In this document: piece by piece, positions 10,702 to 20,694 of the stretch
Numbering within the stretch: position 1 is the stretch's first letter
Layout of the letters: each line of letters starts with the position of its first letter
DNA from: Poronia punctata
Taxonomy: Eukaryota; Ascomycota; Sordariomycetes; Xylariales; Xylariaceae
Assembly: GCA_022579005.1 (NCBI GenBank)
Contig: MU401819.1
Span: 3,037 to 26,922 of the forward strand
Direction of reading: 5' to 3'
Length of the DNA: 23,886 nt
Notes under the pieces: model-generated
What the model was told of the DNA's origin: nothing
The model's database searches: none
What the model saw: the letters and a program-made list of their open reading frames with translations, nothing else
Program-made: the position numbers and the translations under genes

Positions 10702-11657
10702 TTTTAACGCGTCCAACCCTCTGTAACGATCCCGTGAATTTCTATATTATGTGAATTCGGTTCTTTACCGCAAGAAGTAAATTCTAGAAAAGAATATGCG
10801 TCGGTGAACAGAATGTGTTTGTAGTGGTGCTCTTAAATTATTTTACACTGCATAAAAGTTGGGTTTATTATTTTCTCCAGTACTGACAACTGTTAGGTAA
10901 GGTGTAGGTACACCCGGTGGGTAAAAGTCCTGTAGAGTAGACCGCTACCAAGCTGTAATTAATTGTTGTGATTCGACTTTGTCAGTGGCAGGTGCACAGG
11001 AGGGGTTACTGTGAGTACCTTCCCCTGAATACTTATGTACCTACTTATAGATACCCTTGTAGCCTAACAATGAGGCAGCAGGACCAAGTACCTCAGGTAC
11101 ATATATAAGGTATGTGATTGTGCATTACCGAAGGTAGCGTGGGGTCAATATGCGGGGGACCCTGCTGGTGATAGCAGCACGACAATACCTCATTGGCGCG
11201 TCGACGCGTCTCAAGTGTCCAATCTTTTCCACCGGTACCATACTCTTACAAGTTTTTCGTTGGCTTCATTCTTCCATCATTCATAGGAAGCCTGTTCTTT
11301 CTATCAGTGCAGTCCTTTAACCCCTCAGGTCCGAAATACCTAGGGTTAGGAATCAATTATCGTAACAAAAGATTTGAAGGCAGCAACACAGTAGATGTAC
11401 TTAGCTCGGCGAAAATGGAAAGCCGGAATGTGCTGCCATATCGCAAAATCATCCTCTGGATTGGAAGGTCGTCCCACCCTACGGAGAGGAATTAGTCAGA
11501 CTAGAAACAATATTTACACAGGCATAATCATATATCACGAAGCCACCAACAGCCTATCTTCGATACCTCTTACAAACCTTTTTGTTGCCTGTTTACTTAA
11601 CCTAGTCCGATCAGATCCGTAGATGTCGTATTATCCCTTATAAGAAACCACCAAAAA
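10702..11657. promoter_or_regulatory. Divergent promoter region between KAP114 and REV7
   Basis: This 956-bp region separates two divergent starts and holds no convincing gene. ACGCGT (MCB-like, bound by MBF in yeasts) occurs at 10707-10712, six bases before the KAP114 ATG, and at 11204-11209, where it overlaps a 12-bp perfect palindrome CGCGTCGACGCG (11197-11208). TAGGTA/TACCTA copies lie near 10900-11110. A 100-codon open frame at 11193-11495 lacks an ATG at its start and was not accepted. Confidence 0.55.
11623..11643 (+). promoter_or_regulatory. Short uORF before REV7
   Basis: ATG at 11623 encodes M-S-Y-Y-P-L and stops at TAA 11641-11643, 14 bases before the REV7 ATG. The ATG context is AGATG with G at -2 and no strong Kozak match, so leaky scanning is likely. 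Its relevance depends on the transcript starting upstream of 11623. Confidence 0.5.
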
Positions 11658-12517
11658 ATGCCACCAAACACAATCCCCGCGCAAAACGAGGGAGCATCCA
11701 TCACCATTCCCCAAGCAACGCGTCTCCTAACAACATTTACCCATTTCCTAACAGTCTGCATTCACAACATATTATATTACCGCAACATATACCCAGCCAC
11801 GACCTTTCTCACCAGCCGCGCCTACAATCTACCAGTCCACCAATCGCGCCATCCGGCCGTGTGCGCCTGGGTCCGCGACGCCGTAGACGCAGCCCGCGCC
11901 CAGATCGCGCAGGGCTGCGTCGAGCGCTTAGCGGTCGTCGTATACGACGCCGGCGGCCGTCCCTTGGAGCGCTGGATGTTCGACCTCGCGCGGCTCCCGG
12001 TATGGAACGGGGTGTCGGGCAAGGGTAAGGAGAGAGCTTGGGCTCGCGAGGAAGAGGATGACGATGTGCCCGATGAAGGAGACGACCAGCAAAGTAAAAT
12101 CAACTGGACGGATGTCGATGAACAGTTGCGCGCCGCTGTTAGACGGCTAGCGTATACGGGCGAAAAGTTATCACCGGTGCCCGATGGTTGTACTTTTACC
12201 GTGGCTGTGGAGTTACGAGATGAGGCAGAGGCGCCGATAGGGGTATGTGTGCTTTTCAACCAACGACGATGGTCCGATTTGTCCATGGCGTAAAAGTCGT
12301 CGAGCTGACAGCGAAATAGCACCCACAAGCATGGATTCCCACGCAACCCAACCTCCAGCCAAGATCGAAGGATCGACAGACGCCTGGTGAAGATGTAGGC
12401 GGTGCCAAGACGACGCCCTTGCGCGCCGTGGAAGCTGGCCCCTTGTTCTTCGAGTGCTGGGTTGAAGAAGGCAAAACCAAGCTAGAACCCCCATCGACAA
12501 CATCTTCTCAAGGATGA
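11658..12517 (+). CDS. REV7: REV7 / MAD2B HORMA-domain protein, DNA polymerase zeta accessory subunit
   Basis: Exons 11658-12242 and 12320-12517 encode 260 aa. The 77-nt intron has a GTATGT donor, a GAGCTGAC branch site and an AATAG acceptor, and lies in phase 0 after EAPIG. Residues 25-100 follow the HORMA core of human REV7 closely: a hydrophobic helix, then LYYRNIYPATTF, YNLPVHQSRHP and a VVVYDAGGRPLERWMFDL strand. An acidic insert near 125-150 (REEEDDDVPDEGDDQQ) makes it longer than the 211-aa human protein. The second exon supplies the seat-belt part, with TTPLRAVEAGPLFFECWVEE. The family binds REV3 in translesion polymerase zeta, where the HORMA seat belt closes over a short partner peptide; other HORMA roles are possible in fungi. 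The unspliced frame would run only to 12293 with a poor C-terminus, which supports the intron. ATG sits in an A-rich context. Confidence 0.93.
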
Positions 12518-12749
12518 CATGCCCAAAAAGCATAACTTGGTGAAAAGGAACAAGGGCCTTTTATCTCATAGCGATGGGTTAATATCACGGTGAGTGGTAC
12601 CACAACATAATCAGGGAATTAGGTTTCTTCGATAATAATACAACATTGTTTTACAATTAATCATAACACGTTACTGATGGCTAGACAAGTTTCTAGCTAC
12701 CATTATTTTTCCAGTAGCCATTCTACCGCCGGGATACTAGACGTCTTTG

Positions 12750-13966
12750 TCAAATAAAGTCTCCTCCCCCGAAACCCCAAGGCCCGCCCTGGTTGCCACC
12801 GAAGGGGTTATTGCCGCCGCCTCGTGGGCGCCGACCACCTAATCTGGGCATGCCACCCGGTCCGAGTGGGTCATACCGTGCCCCTGGTGGCACCTGAGGA
12901 TCGAATTCTCCTCCCATACCTCCGTCACCGCCGAAAAGAGGGTCATCAAAGGTGGGATGCATGCCCCTACCCCCTGCCGGTCTGCTGGGCAGTCCCCCGC
13001 CAGGTATCCCAAGCCCAGGGCGTAGTGGATCATGCGGCCCGAGTCCCGGGGGGTTCAAATCATCGGCCCCTATGTTTCCGAAAGGCGTGCGGTCAGGCCA
13101 TGGGCCTCCTCTAGGACGAGTCAGATCCAAAGGATCCTCGAAACCTGGTGGCGGAAAATCCCCAGCTGGAACCGGCTGATGTGGTTGTGGACGCAAAGGG
13201 TCGTCAAATGGGTATGGCCGGGCCGGCTGAGGCATGGCGTCGGGTATTACAGGTTGCCGAGGTGGTCGACGGGCAGCTTCTTGTATATCTTCTCGCACGG
13301 CCGCGTCGTCAGGCGACTCCTCGTATCCCTCTTTCTGTAGCGAAGGTAGAAGCTTCTGGATGATATTGATCTTTATCAGAGTGGCGAGGTCCATGATGCG
13401 ATCCTCGGAAATAAAGACATTCTGGAACTTGTTTGGCAAGTCTGTACGGTCCTCTGTGCCGTCCTCTGTCATGGTGATCCGAATAGGCAGCGCTGAATTT
13501 GATACGTAATCCTTGATTGTTAGGTCGACGCGGGCGATGCGCTCGTCATGTACAGCTAAACCGCGAATCTCGGCCTTGCCACCCATGCGATCGACCTTGA
13601 TTACGAAGCGCAACGCAGATTGCTGGTGTGCGTACACGAAAGCGTACGTGTTGAAAGATGCGTTCCAGTTCGCGGGTAAACGCGGGGCCAGCCCGTGGCA
13701 TTCTGCCTCTACAGACCAGAAGTCGGATTAGCTTGTGCATTGCATAGCGAGAGATTATATGAGATGGGTATGTACATACCATTGGGTTTGTCTTCATCGA
13801 ATCCCAGTAGACGGAAACCAAGGGATGCCATGCAAGCATGTGTGAACAAAGCCAGCGCCTCGTGTGAGCTACTAAGGTCTGAAGTCGTATCGTGTGGCTC
13901 ATGGGTCGATAATGCATCAGCCATCGACTGCAGCAGAGCCGATGGGCTGAGGAGATTCGCAACCAT
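12750..13966 (-). CDS. FUB1: PI31/Fub1-type proteasome regulator
   Basis: Exons 13966-13780 and 13708-12750 on the minus strand give 381 aa. The 71-nt intron has GTATGT, a CTAAT branch site and TAG; a second AG six bases further would remove two residues. The N-terminal half (about 1-160) is the Fbxo7/PI31 (FP) domain type, with LPANWNASFNTYAFVYAHQQ and RFVIKVDRMGGKAEIRGLAV. The C-terminal half is Pro/Gly-rich and disordered, with five DPL motifs (FDDPLRP, FEDPLDL, HDPLRPG, FDDPLFG, YDPLGPG), typical of PI31. The family binds the 20S proteasome and can inhibit its active sites or aid assembly. The protein ends GGGDFI, only loosely like the HbYX proteasome-docking tail. It converges with REV7, 232 bp between stops. 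The ATG at 13966 is preceded by AT-rich leader. Confidence 0.88.
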
Positions 13967-15424
13967 GTTTATATTAATTATCAGGCGAGTTATCGATCGT
14001 GATAAGATTGGCAATGGTTTCAAGGTTGGGGGCTGTTTTTTCAGATCCCTCCTACGTTACTTTGTAAGGGTGAAGGACGGCAAGTTGAACTGGGGATTAG
14101 TGTTCTGTATTAGAACGGCTCTTGAGTTATGTGTAGGGTGGATGTAGAACATTCGGCCTAGTCTAGAGGGGTCTTTATATTTATAGTTTATGTATACAGA
14201 TATGTCATCATGCTGTTGCCTCTTCGGTACATCAATGTGTAATGTGGTATTAAATCTAGTACCTAGGTAGTAGAGTGTAGGCAGAACAAACTCCGACTGG
14301 CCCAAGGTCTCTGATGCAAGTGACAGAGCTGCCTATACCGTCACTTTTAAGTATGTATGTCCGGCTCTCCGGGAAAGGCGGGGTAGCTTTATCTTATCGG
14401 AGCTATGTGGCAGGAGCCTAGTCTACGTCTGGTCTGGCCTAAACCGGTTACAGGGTAATTAACTGTTTGCACAAATTACGCGTCAACCAACATACGTACA
14501 TACACTGTGCGTCTTGTATGCTACGAGTGCTCGTGCAGCACCTGCAGTCACTTGGGGTTACATAAGCGGCTTCGATGGTTCCTGCATAATGTACATACCT
14601 ACACCAAGATATTTCCTTTGAAGAAGATGTGGTAATAAAAAAAAGCCAGGAGAGACGGGAGTTTCTAGATTGGAATATTTTACTGTCTGATATTGGTTCC
14701 TATTAAAAACTTAGTAGACCTTACTACGCAACACAACACGATAATGACGCGTCGTGGTAAAGAGTCCCAGACTCCCATACACACGTTTGGGAATCCCCTT
14801 CGTATACACCACTACTGACAACTTCCAACACTCTGAGCACTCTTCCTATGAGTAGGGGTACAGTACACGCTTGCCCTTGACCTAAGTTCTGCGCCCGGGT
14901 TCTCTATACAATCTGCTTGGGAAAAGTCTTGGTCAATAGAGATATAGGGTATAGGTATTTATACTTTGCACCGAAATATCTTGATACCGGCCGGGCTTCC
15001 GCCGTCAACTACACACATCCGTAGCCCCGAAGTGCTGACGCAGTGCACTGCGCTTGCTCGGCATTCAAGGGGCTTGATTAAAGACTGGATAACACATGGA
15101 TTCGATTAATTCTCTTTTCTATTTAATGTTTCTGTCACGTTAAATGTCTATCATGAATCTAGGTCAGCAAAAGAGAAAGTAGGAAGGTGTTGCTTATATA
15201 GTCTTTTCTCTCTTTCGGTTTTTTTTTCTTCCCAAATCTATTGTAGAGTATCTAACCAATACTTACTTACTCATTTTGTAACTTACCAAGATTCTTTTCG
15301 TCTATCTCTTAGATCGACTTGAAAATATCCTACAACGAAACTTCCTTGTCCTGTGATACAACATAGGAGAGTTAGTATGTCATACTAAGTAGGTAAGGTA
15401 GGTGGGAAAGGGTGCAAAAAGAAA
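13967..15424. other. Intergenic region between PI31 and the Cys-rich gene
   Basis: About 1.46 kb lies upstream of PI31 and downstream of the Cys-rich gene (both minus strand). It holds no ATG-started frame with any recognisable feature. Visible motifs are a perfect palindrome TACCTAGGTA at 14260-14269, ACGCGT at about 14478 and 14748, and a TAGGTAAGGTAGGT cluster near 15388-15403. No tRNA-like A/B boxes are seen. Confidence 0.6.
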
Positions 15425-15973
15425 TCAGAGAACTGCCGCACCTAAATAAGGAGAAGAATAGCAAAAATCAGGAGGAGGAGGAGGAAACGGAAAGATACCA
15501 TGAATAGGCCCCGTCTCCATCTCCATCTCCAGCCCCTGTTTCTTTTCCTTTTCCTTTTCCTGTTCCGGTTCTAACTTAGCACCACCGTCCTCTTCCTCCT
15601 CTTCCTCTGCCTCTTCTTCCTCACCCCTACTCTCACCCTCACTCTCACTCTCACACCCTTTATTCGCCCCACGCCGCCTCGGCTTAAAGACAACAACATC
15701 GTCATCATCATCATCTTCGGACCAAGGCTCTCCACCCTCGGGACAACTCTCGGCCATAGTAATAAATTGGAGTTCGACTTCCAAATCACACGATAGACAG
15801 AGCTCGTCGGAGAGTTTGTGATAGCGGGAATAAGCTATCCCGTCGCGACAGGTTCCCCTGCGCTTGTTATCCCTTGCTGCGCGACATGTGAATCCCGGGC
15901 AGGCTTCTTGGAGCTTGTATACGATGCCGGTGCATTGACGGCAGTGGAAGATGTGGGTGATTCCTGTGCACAT
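15425..15973 (-). CDS. Small Cys-rich protein with acidic low-complexity tail, unknown function
   Basis: Starting at ATG 15973 (context CCAAAAATG) the frame gives 182 aa. The first 62 residues hold eight cysteines (2, 11, 14, 25, 30, 42, 59, 62) with two CxxC pairs (11/14 and 59/62) and histidines 7, 10 and 52. This suggests zinc binding, though I recognise no named domain. The rest is highly acidic, with Asp and Glu runs, then EKEKEKK and a Pro stretch. There is no signal peptide, so the cysteines are more likely metal ligands than disulfides. The frame is open upstream to 16180 with other ATGs (16063), but that part looks like leader. Near the end a 57-nt in-frame intron (15498-15442: GTATCT ... 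TTTAG) may be removed, shortening the tail by 19 residues (ending PIHGAAVL). It resembles uncharacterised Cys-rich proteins of ascomycetes. Confidence 0.6.
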   Translation of the reverse strand: MCTGITHIFHCRQCTGIVYKLQEACPGFTCRAARDNKRRGTCRDGIAYSRYHKLSDELCLSCDLEVELQFITMAESCPEGGEPWSEDDDDDDVVVFKPRRRGANKGCESESEGESRGEEEEAEEEEEEDGGAKLEPEQEKEKEKKQGLEMEMETGPIHGIFPFPPPPPDFCYSSPYLGAAVL

Positions 15974-16329
15974 TTTTGGGGAGTTTGTTTTATGTGTTTT
16001 GATAGTAGATAATCTGTTGTGTGTATCTGGGTAAGGTATGTAGGTACTCTGCGTATGCCTCATCCGTTTCGTTCGTTTTTCAGAGACAGAGATCGAAGCA
16101 AGGCAGAGTAGAGTAGATATATTGAAAGACGTTATTGTTGTTGCTGTTGTTCTAGTAGAGTAGAGAAGAAATCGGGCCAAAATATGGACGACATGTCGAA
16201 GCTATAAATATGCAAAAGCAAGCAACTGCCCTGTTCATGGAATCTTGCTAGAAATAACAAGATATACTGAGAAAGACATTGTCTGGTTACAGTGAAGGAA
16301 TATTCTGTAACTCTTGCTTTGTGTCCATG

Positions 16330-16387
16330 CCTGACAAGGGGATTCAAATATGTTGTTGCCATCTGTTGCGCTTTGTCCCTTGTCAGG
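16330..16387. repeat. 11-bp perfect inverted repeat
   Basis: CCTGACAAGGG at 16330-16340 is matched by CCCTTGTCAGG at 16377-16387, with 36 bases between. It could form a stem-loop or be a paired site for a dimeric regulator. It lies about 360 bp upstream of the Cys-rich ATG (minus strand). Confidence 0.6.
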
Positions 16388-16507
16388 GGGGTGTCTTTTA
16401 TGTCAATCTTCTGGAATGAAGTGAAACGAGGAGACTCAGGGCTAAAAACAGAAGTAGTGTCCCCAAGTATTCCAGAAAATAAGGCATGTAACAAACAAAG
16501 GGTGAAA

Positions 16508-16544
16508 CACGTGGTGTGTTTTATTTTCCGGGAAAAAGCACGTG
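16508..16544. promoter_or_regulatory. Pair of CACGTG E-boxes
   Basis: CACGTG occurs at 16508-16513 and 16539-16544, 31 bp apart start to start, close to three helical turns. This is the palindromic core for bHLH factors (Cbf1- or SREBP-like in fungi). It lies roughly 550 bp upstream of the Cys-rich gene start. Assignment to that gene is inference. Confidence 0.35.
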
Positions 16545-17329
16545 GCAGCGAAGTCACAGCATCGGATCAAAAATTCAACCCTTGGTAATTCTCTATTCGT
16601 AAGATTCAACACTCAGCCATCTAAACTTAGCTATAGTAACTAAGTGGCGTTGTCTTCCACCAAGTGTTTTGAACCACGTAGCTCTATCTAGAGCAGCCGC
16701 CGACAAACTATACATACATATGGCAGTGAAAGGAACATCGTATAAAAAGGCGCTGGAAAGAAGTAAAGAAGAAGAGAATGGAAGACCAGATGCACAAAAC
16801 CCCCAACCCCATCTATACGCTATCCTCTTGCATCATACATCAGTCATTGGTTATCTTCCATCAAGTATTAGCGGGAAAATATCATTTCCACGAATGCGCC
16901 ATTTTCGTCACAAAAAGGCAAGCCCAGTGTTTTTGTTTTGTGACAAGCCGGTCTACATGTCCAAGAGGCATGGCCGGACTGGGTGAGGTCGGCAGGTTTA
17001 GGTATCCAAGATAAAGCCGGGAGGCCTAGGACTTATTTAGACCCAAAAGGTACCCAAGAAGGGTGTGTAGGGCCGAAATCAGTTCCTTCAAGCTGAAGAA
17101 AGGAGGAAATGTTGCAAAATGGCAACATGCTGAACCCTCTGAAGACGCCGAGACACCAACCGATGCGTCTATAACTACGAAGCATATCGAAGAGGGATGG
17201 CCGTCAAAAGGTAGTCGCTACCAATCTGAACACAACTGTTTTGTGTCACAGTTCGTCGTAGTGACCGCCGGGTGTATTATTATCTAGTATAGATGCTTGA
17301 TATATATAATATCAAAATATGTGTATCTC

Positions 17330-19769
17330 TCACCAACGACGCCTATATAGTAATTAGCAAGGAGAAAATGCGACTTGTCAGAGAGTAGAACCACATACTG
17401 ATAGGCAGCGTGTAGTTTTGTTGCAGGCTTTTGTCGTGGCTTGGGTGTAGAATTGTTCGATGGGGGTTGGGGTAAGGGGGTAGTATTAGGCCTTGTATCA
17501 CTGCCGTTTTCACTGTCGCTAGAGTCGCCTCCCATCATGCCCAAAAGCGCTAGTTCTGTAGGCGTCAAAGGCGAGCCTGACGCACTCCGTCTCCTAGGTG
17601 ATCTACTAGGCGACCTACTACGTGATATTCTGGTAGGTGCCGTAGGAGAACTGCGGTCTGGACTCGACCGGCGCCTTCTCCTACCAATATTTGGGCGGGT
17701 GTCCAGGAATATATCCCGAGAACCACGAGAACCACGAGAACCACGGGAGTTCCGTGCAGAAGCGTTCGGAGTACGTTCACGTCGGTCATGGCGTCCATTA
17801 CGAATTGTATTAGCCTCTCTCTCCCGCCAGGGGCTGGCGTATTTGGGTTTCGGAGATGGTGAGCCCTGATTATTCGTCTCACACACCTCGCCAGGCTCAG
17901 GAGAGGCCTTGAATCTCTTTCTGGGTGGTTCATAACTATCGATCTCGCGTTCCCCTGTGTAATCTCGGTCGTCATGACGCCGGTTCTTCCCGATCCTTTG
18001 GTGTGTAAAACCAGTATGGTCTTTATTCGGCCGGTAGCTGGACCCCTGGTGTTCCAACTTTCGATTCTGGCGGTCTACTCGATGTATCGGGTTGGTATCG
18101 TTACTGCGCTGCTTATTGTCGTCTATGATGTTCTCGCCCGGGATTTGGAGGTACGGACTCTCGGACCTGGTTTCTCCTCTAACAGCTATCTCATAAATCC
18201 GTATTCTCTCCTTTCGGATTTCTCCGGGCGGCAGCATCGCAGGATGATGTTGCATCACTTCCCACGCCTTGGTTTCACGAATACTCGCGGCAAATGCATC
18301 TATGTTCTCGGGATTGACATATTTTGATATTATTGTCTCTTTGCCGTATTTCGGGGGCATCAGGGGTTCGTCGGTCCACTCTGCCGGAAGGGGTTCTCTA
18401 ATGAGGTCCCTTGATATTTTAGGCGGTATCTCGTTGAAGATCATCTCATTTTCCCCACTGAAATCGTCGACTTTGCTTTCCTCGGCAGTGACGGGTTTTG
18501 GCGGTAAGCCGTGATTCAGGGGACGCTCAGATCTACTACTTGGAGGGCCGACCGAGTCCTTCCTTGGAGGGGTAGAGTTTTGTGAGCTGAAAGCTTTCGG
18601 GGGCCGGTCTTGCATACGATGTTCGGATCGGCCGCGGCTTTTCGGTGAGTCGTAACGTGACCATCGAGGAATACGCTCACGGTTGTGTCTATTATTAGAA
18701 GGACGGCGTTCGACGCGATCGTCGGGCTCTCTCCTCCTGGATTCGAAGGTGGCCCACTCTGTGAAGCGATCGTCGTGGCGCGTGTGGTACGGAGGCAGTT
18801 CTGGAGGAAGATAGTGAGACGGTGGATCCAGATAATTACCCCGGGGTGGCGGGCCATGGCTCGGCGGATAGGGTCGGGCCGCAGGGACACCAGAGCCATC
18901 GTGTCCATAATGTGGTGGGTTCGGATAACCATCGGAATAGGGGTGGGCCTGGTATGGAGGTTGTGGCCGAGGGTAATAACCATCTACTTCAGGCCCAGGC
19001 GGGTAGTGGTCATAGCTCGATGGGGGCTCAGGCCGAGGCGGAAGGCCGTAAGGGGGCGCTTGAGGTAGCCCAGGTGGTAGCTCGCCGTGCCGGCTGGGTG
19101 GGGCCGGATATGATCGTCCGTACGGCGGTCTGGGCGGCGAACCTGAGCGGTACTGGCGATATTCATCATAGTGATGCGGCCCGTAAGGGTCTTCGGGAGG
19201 TGTTCCCCGACTAGAGGAATGAAAGTGACGGTCATATGTGCCGGCATTACGCGAATACGGAAACCGAGATGCCTCTCGGCCGTCATTAGGAACTGGGTAA
19301 GGCTCGTAGCGTGTCGGAGGTAAAGAAGGTGGCGGAGGGGGCACAGGGGGCAACCCGGGCGGCGGACCGAGATGGTAACCGTTATACCCAGCAGGAGGCC
19401 CATATGTCGTCGGTGGGGGCGAGATATGCGACACCCCGGGCGGAAGTGGGGGCGGATAGTGAGTGACAACAGGACCTTTGCCACGCTTCACCGAGCCATT
19501 GTACTCATTCCCCGAAGCTTGCCGCTTCCGAGAGGCTTCTAGGCCACTAAACAGGCGTTAAAAAGAAGCCAAAGAAGCTTAGATATTCGAAACCAAACGC
19601 AAAACGTATGTGTCGCTTTGGGGTCATGCCACGCGGGGAGGGGGGTATTTGCTTACGCAGGTACGTGACGGGTATCCTCAGGGCAAGCGAGAAATATATG
19701 TCCCTTCATCCCACAGTTGTAACACGAGAGGTCTTCAGCAGCCTTCTCATAGCTGCCATTGTCGGTCAT
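17330..19769 (-). CDS. CCHC zinc-knuckle, proline-rich, RS-containing protein
   Basis: Three exons on the minus strand: 19769-19657, 19546-17399 and 17342-17330, 757 aa. The long middle frame has no ATG at its 5' end. Going upstream across a 110-nt intron (GTAAGC ... TTTAG) reaches an ATG exon holding a perfect zinc knuckle C16-x2-C19-x4-H24-x4-C29 (CYNCGMKGHIFLAC), joined as VPA-GLEASRKRQ. Next come a Pro/Tyr/Gly-rich region (about 65-290), a charged basic region, a more conserved-looking block near 405-488 (IPPKISRDLIREPLPAEW, YVNPENIDAFAASIRETKAW), and an RS tract near 655-705. A 56-nt intron (GTATGT, GCTAAT, ATAG) leads to a 13-nt last exon, so the protein ends AYQRRW. Zinc knuckles bind single-stranded nucleic acid and RS tracts occur in splicing proteins, so nuclear RNA binding is a reasonable guess. 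The specific function is unknown. Confidence 0.85.
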
Positions 19770-20677
19770 GATGCTTCCTCAATACACCGGGTATACCTAC
19801 CCAGTGTTGTAGTGTTGTGTCTTGCTGAACTGCTGAACCCGCAGCAACCAGGCAAATAAACAAGACGACTTCTTATCTGACCGAGAGAAAGTATTAGCAC
19901 TTTGCACCTTTTGAGAGAACAAGCATATTTGGGATTTAGTATTGAAGACTCATGCAAGAAGAGTTGGAGCCTCTGACGCTAAAGTGACATGGTATACCTA
20001 GTACAATTAGGATTGATGTTGAAAGGACAAAGTCTGACAACAACACAAACTGTTGTCAAGTTTGTGAGATGAGATATATGAACATTGACTAACATACCTT
20101 ATGGTCTGGAGTGGCTTAACAAGACATCCTGCCAGCGGGTTTGTAAAAGAGCTGTCGCGGTTATAAATCGCACAACGTGCTTGGGGGTGCGAGACGTTGA
20201 AAGATTGCCTTGGAACAAGTGGCAATTCATGAAACTAATGAGCGTCGACACCTAAGTAGTTTCGAATGTAAAACATGCCGTGTAAATGGCCTGAATAGAA
20301 CCGACTGACTGGCTGTCGTCGAGGAAGAGAAAGTGATATCGGAGGCCGAAGTTGAGATGTTGTTATGTCCTTGTAAGCAGATCGGGTATGGGCCGGAGGA
20401 TTCACCAGCCAATCACCACCACCTTTACTGTACCTCAACAGCAACAGCAACAACTGCAGCCGCAACAAGCCAGGAACTTTTACAGATACAGTCCCTATAG
20501 AAACAAAATCATTGCAAGTCACCGCCAACGACACGTGGGGAAAAGACAAATTGCGGGGGACGAGTATGTTGACCAGACCATCATCCCGGTCGCGTGTTTT
20601 CTGGGTTGAAACAATGTTGAAAGGGAGGCTGAGATGAGATGGAAGGTTGCACCAGCTGGATGAAATCACTCTTTTCG

Positions 20678-20694
20678 GCGCCCCAATTGGGCGC
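20678..20694. promoter_or_regulatory. Symmetric CCAAT element inside a GC-rich hairpin
   Basis: CCAATTGG (20683-20690) gives CCAAT on both strands and is flanked by GCGCC and GGCGC. CCAAT is the binding core of the fungal Hap complex. The site lies about 0.9 kb upstream of the zinc-knuckle start and 1.3 kb upstream of PPG1. Function is inferred from the motif only. Confidence 0.3.

Larger units (their letters stand above)
15974..17329. other. Intergenic region upstream of the Cys-rich gene
   Basis: About 1.36 kb between two minus-strand genes. It contains an 11-bp perfect inverted repeat (CCTGACAAGGG at 16330-16340 and its complement at 16377-16387, 36-nt loop) and two CACGTG E-boxes at 16508-16513 and 16539-16544. 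Minus-strand and plus-strand open frames at 16132-16557 and 16669-16986 lack an ATG at their start and show no domain. I accept no gene here. Confidence 0.6.

Noticed and set aside
11338..11352. Telomere-like CTAGGGTTAGG
   Set aside because: Only a single imperfect copy, with no tandem array, so not telomeric.
11193..11495. 100-codon plus-strand frame with a hydrophobic stretch upstream of REV7
   Set aside because: It begins at TTG without an ATG, has no homology I recognise, and lies in the leader or promoter of REV7.
12813..13340. Plus-strand open frames opposite the PI31 gene
   Set aside because: They mirror the Pro/Gly-rich repeats of PI31 on the other strand.
16132..16557. 141-codon minus-strand frame with an apparent signal-like N-terminus
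   Set aside because: It starts at GTG rather than ATG, ends in a CAA-repeat-derived Gln run, and shows no domain.
18516..19484. Long frames on both strands overlapping the zinc-knuckle gene
   Set aside because: They arise from the Pro-rich CCN repeats of the true frame.
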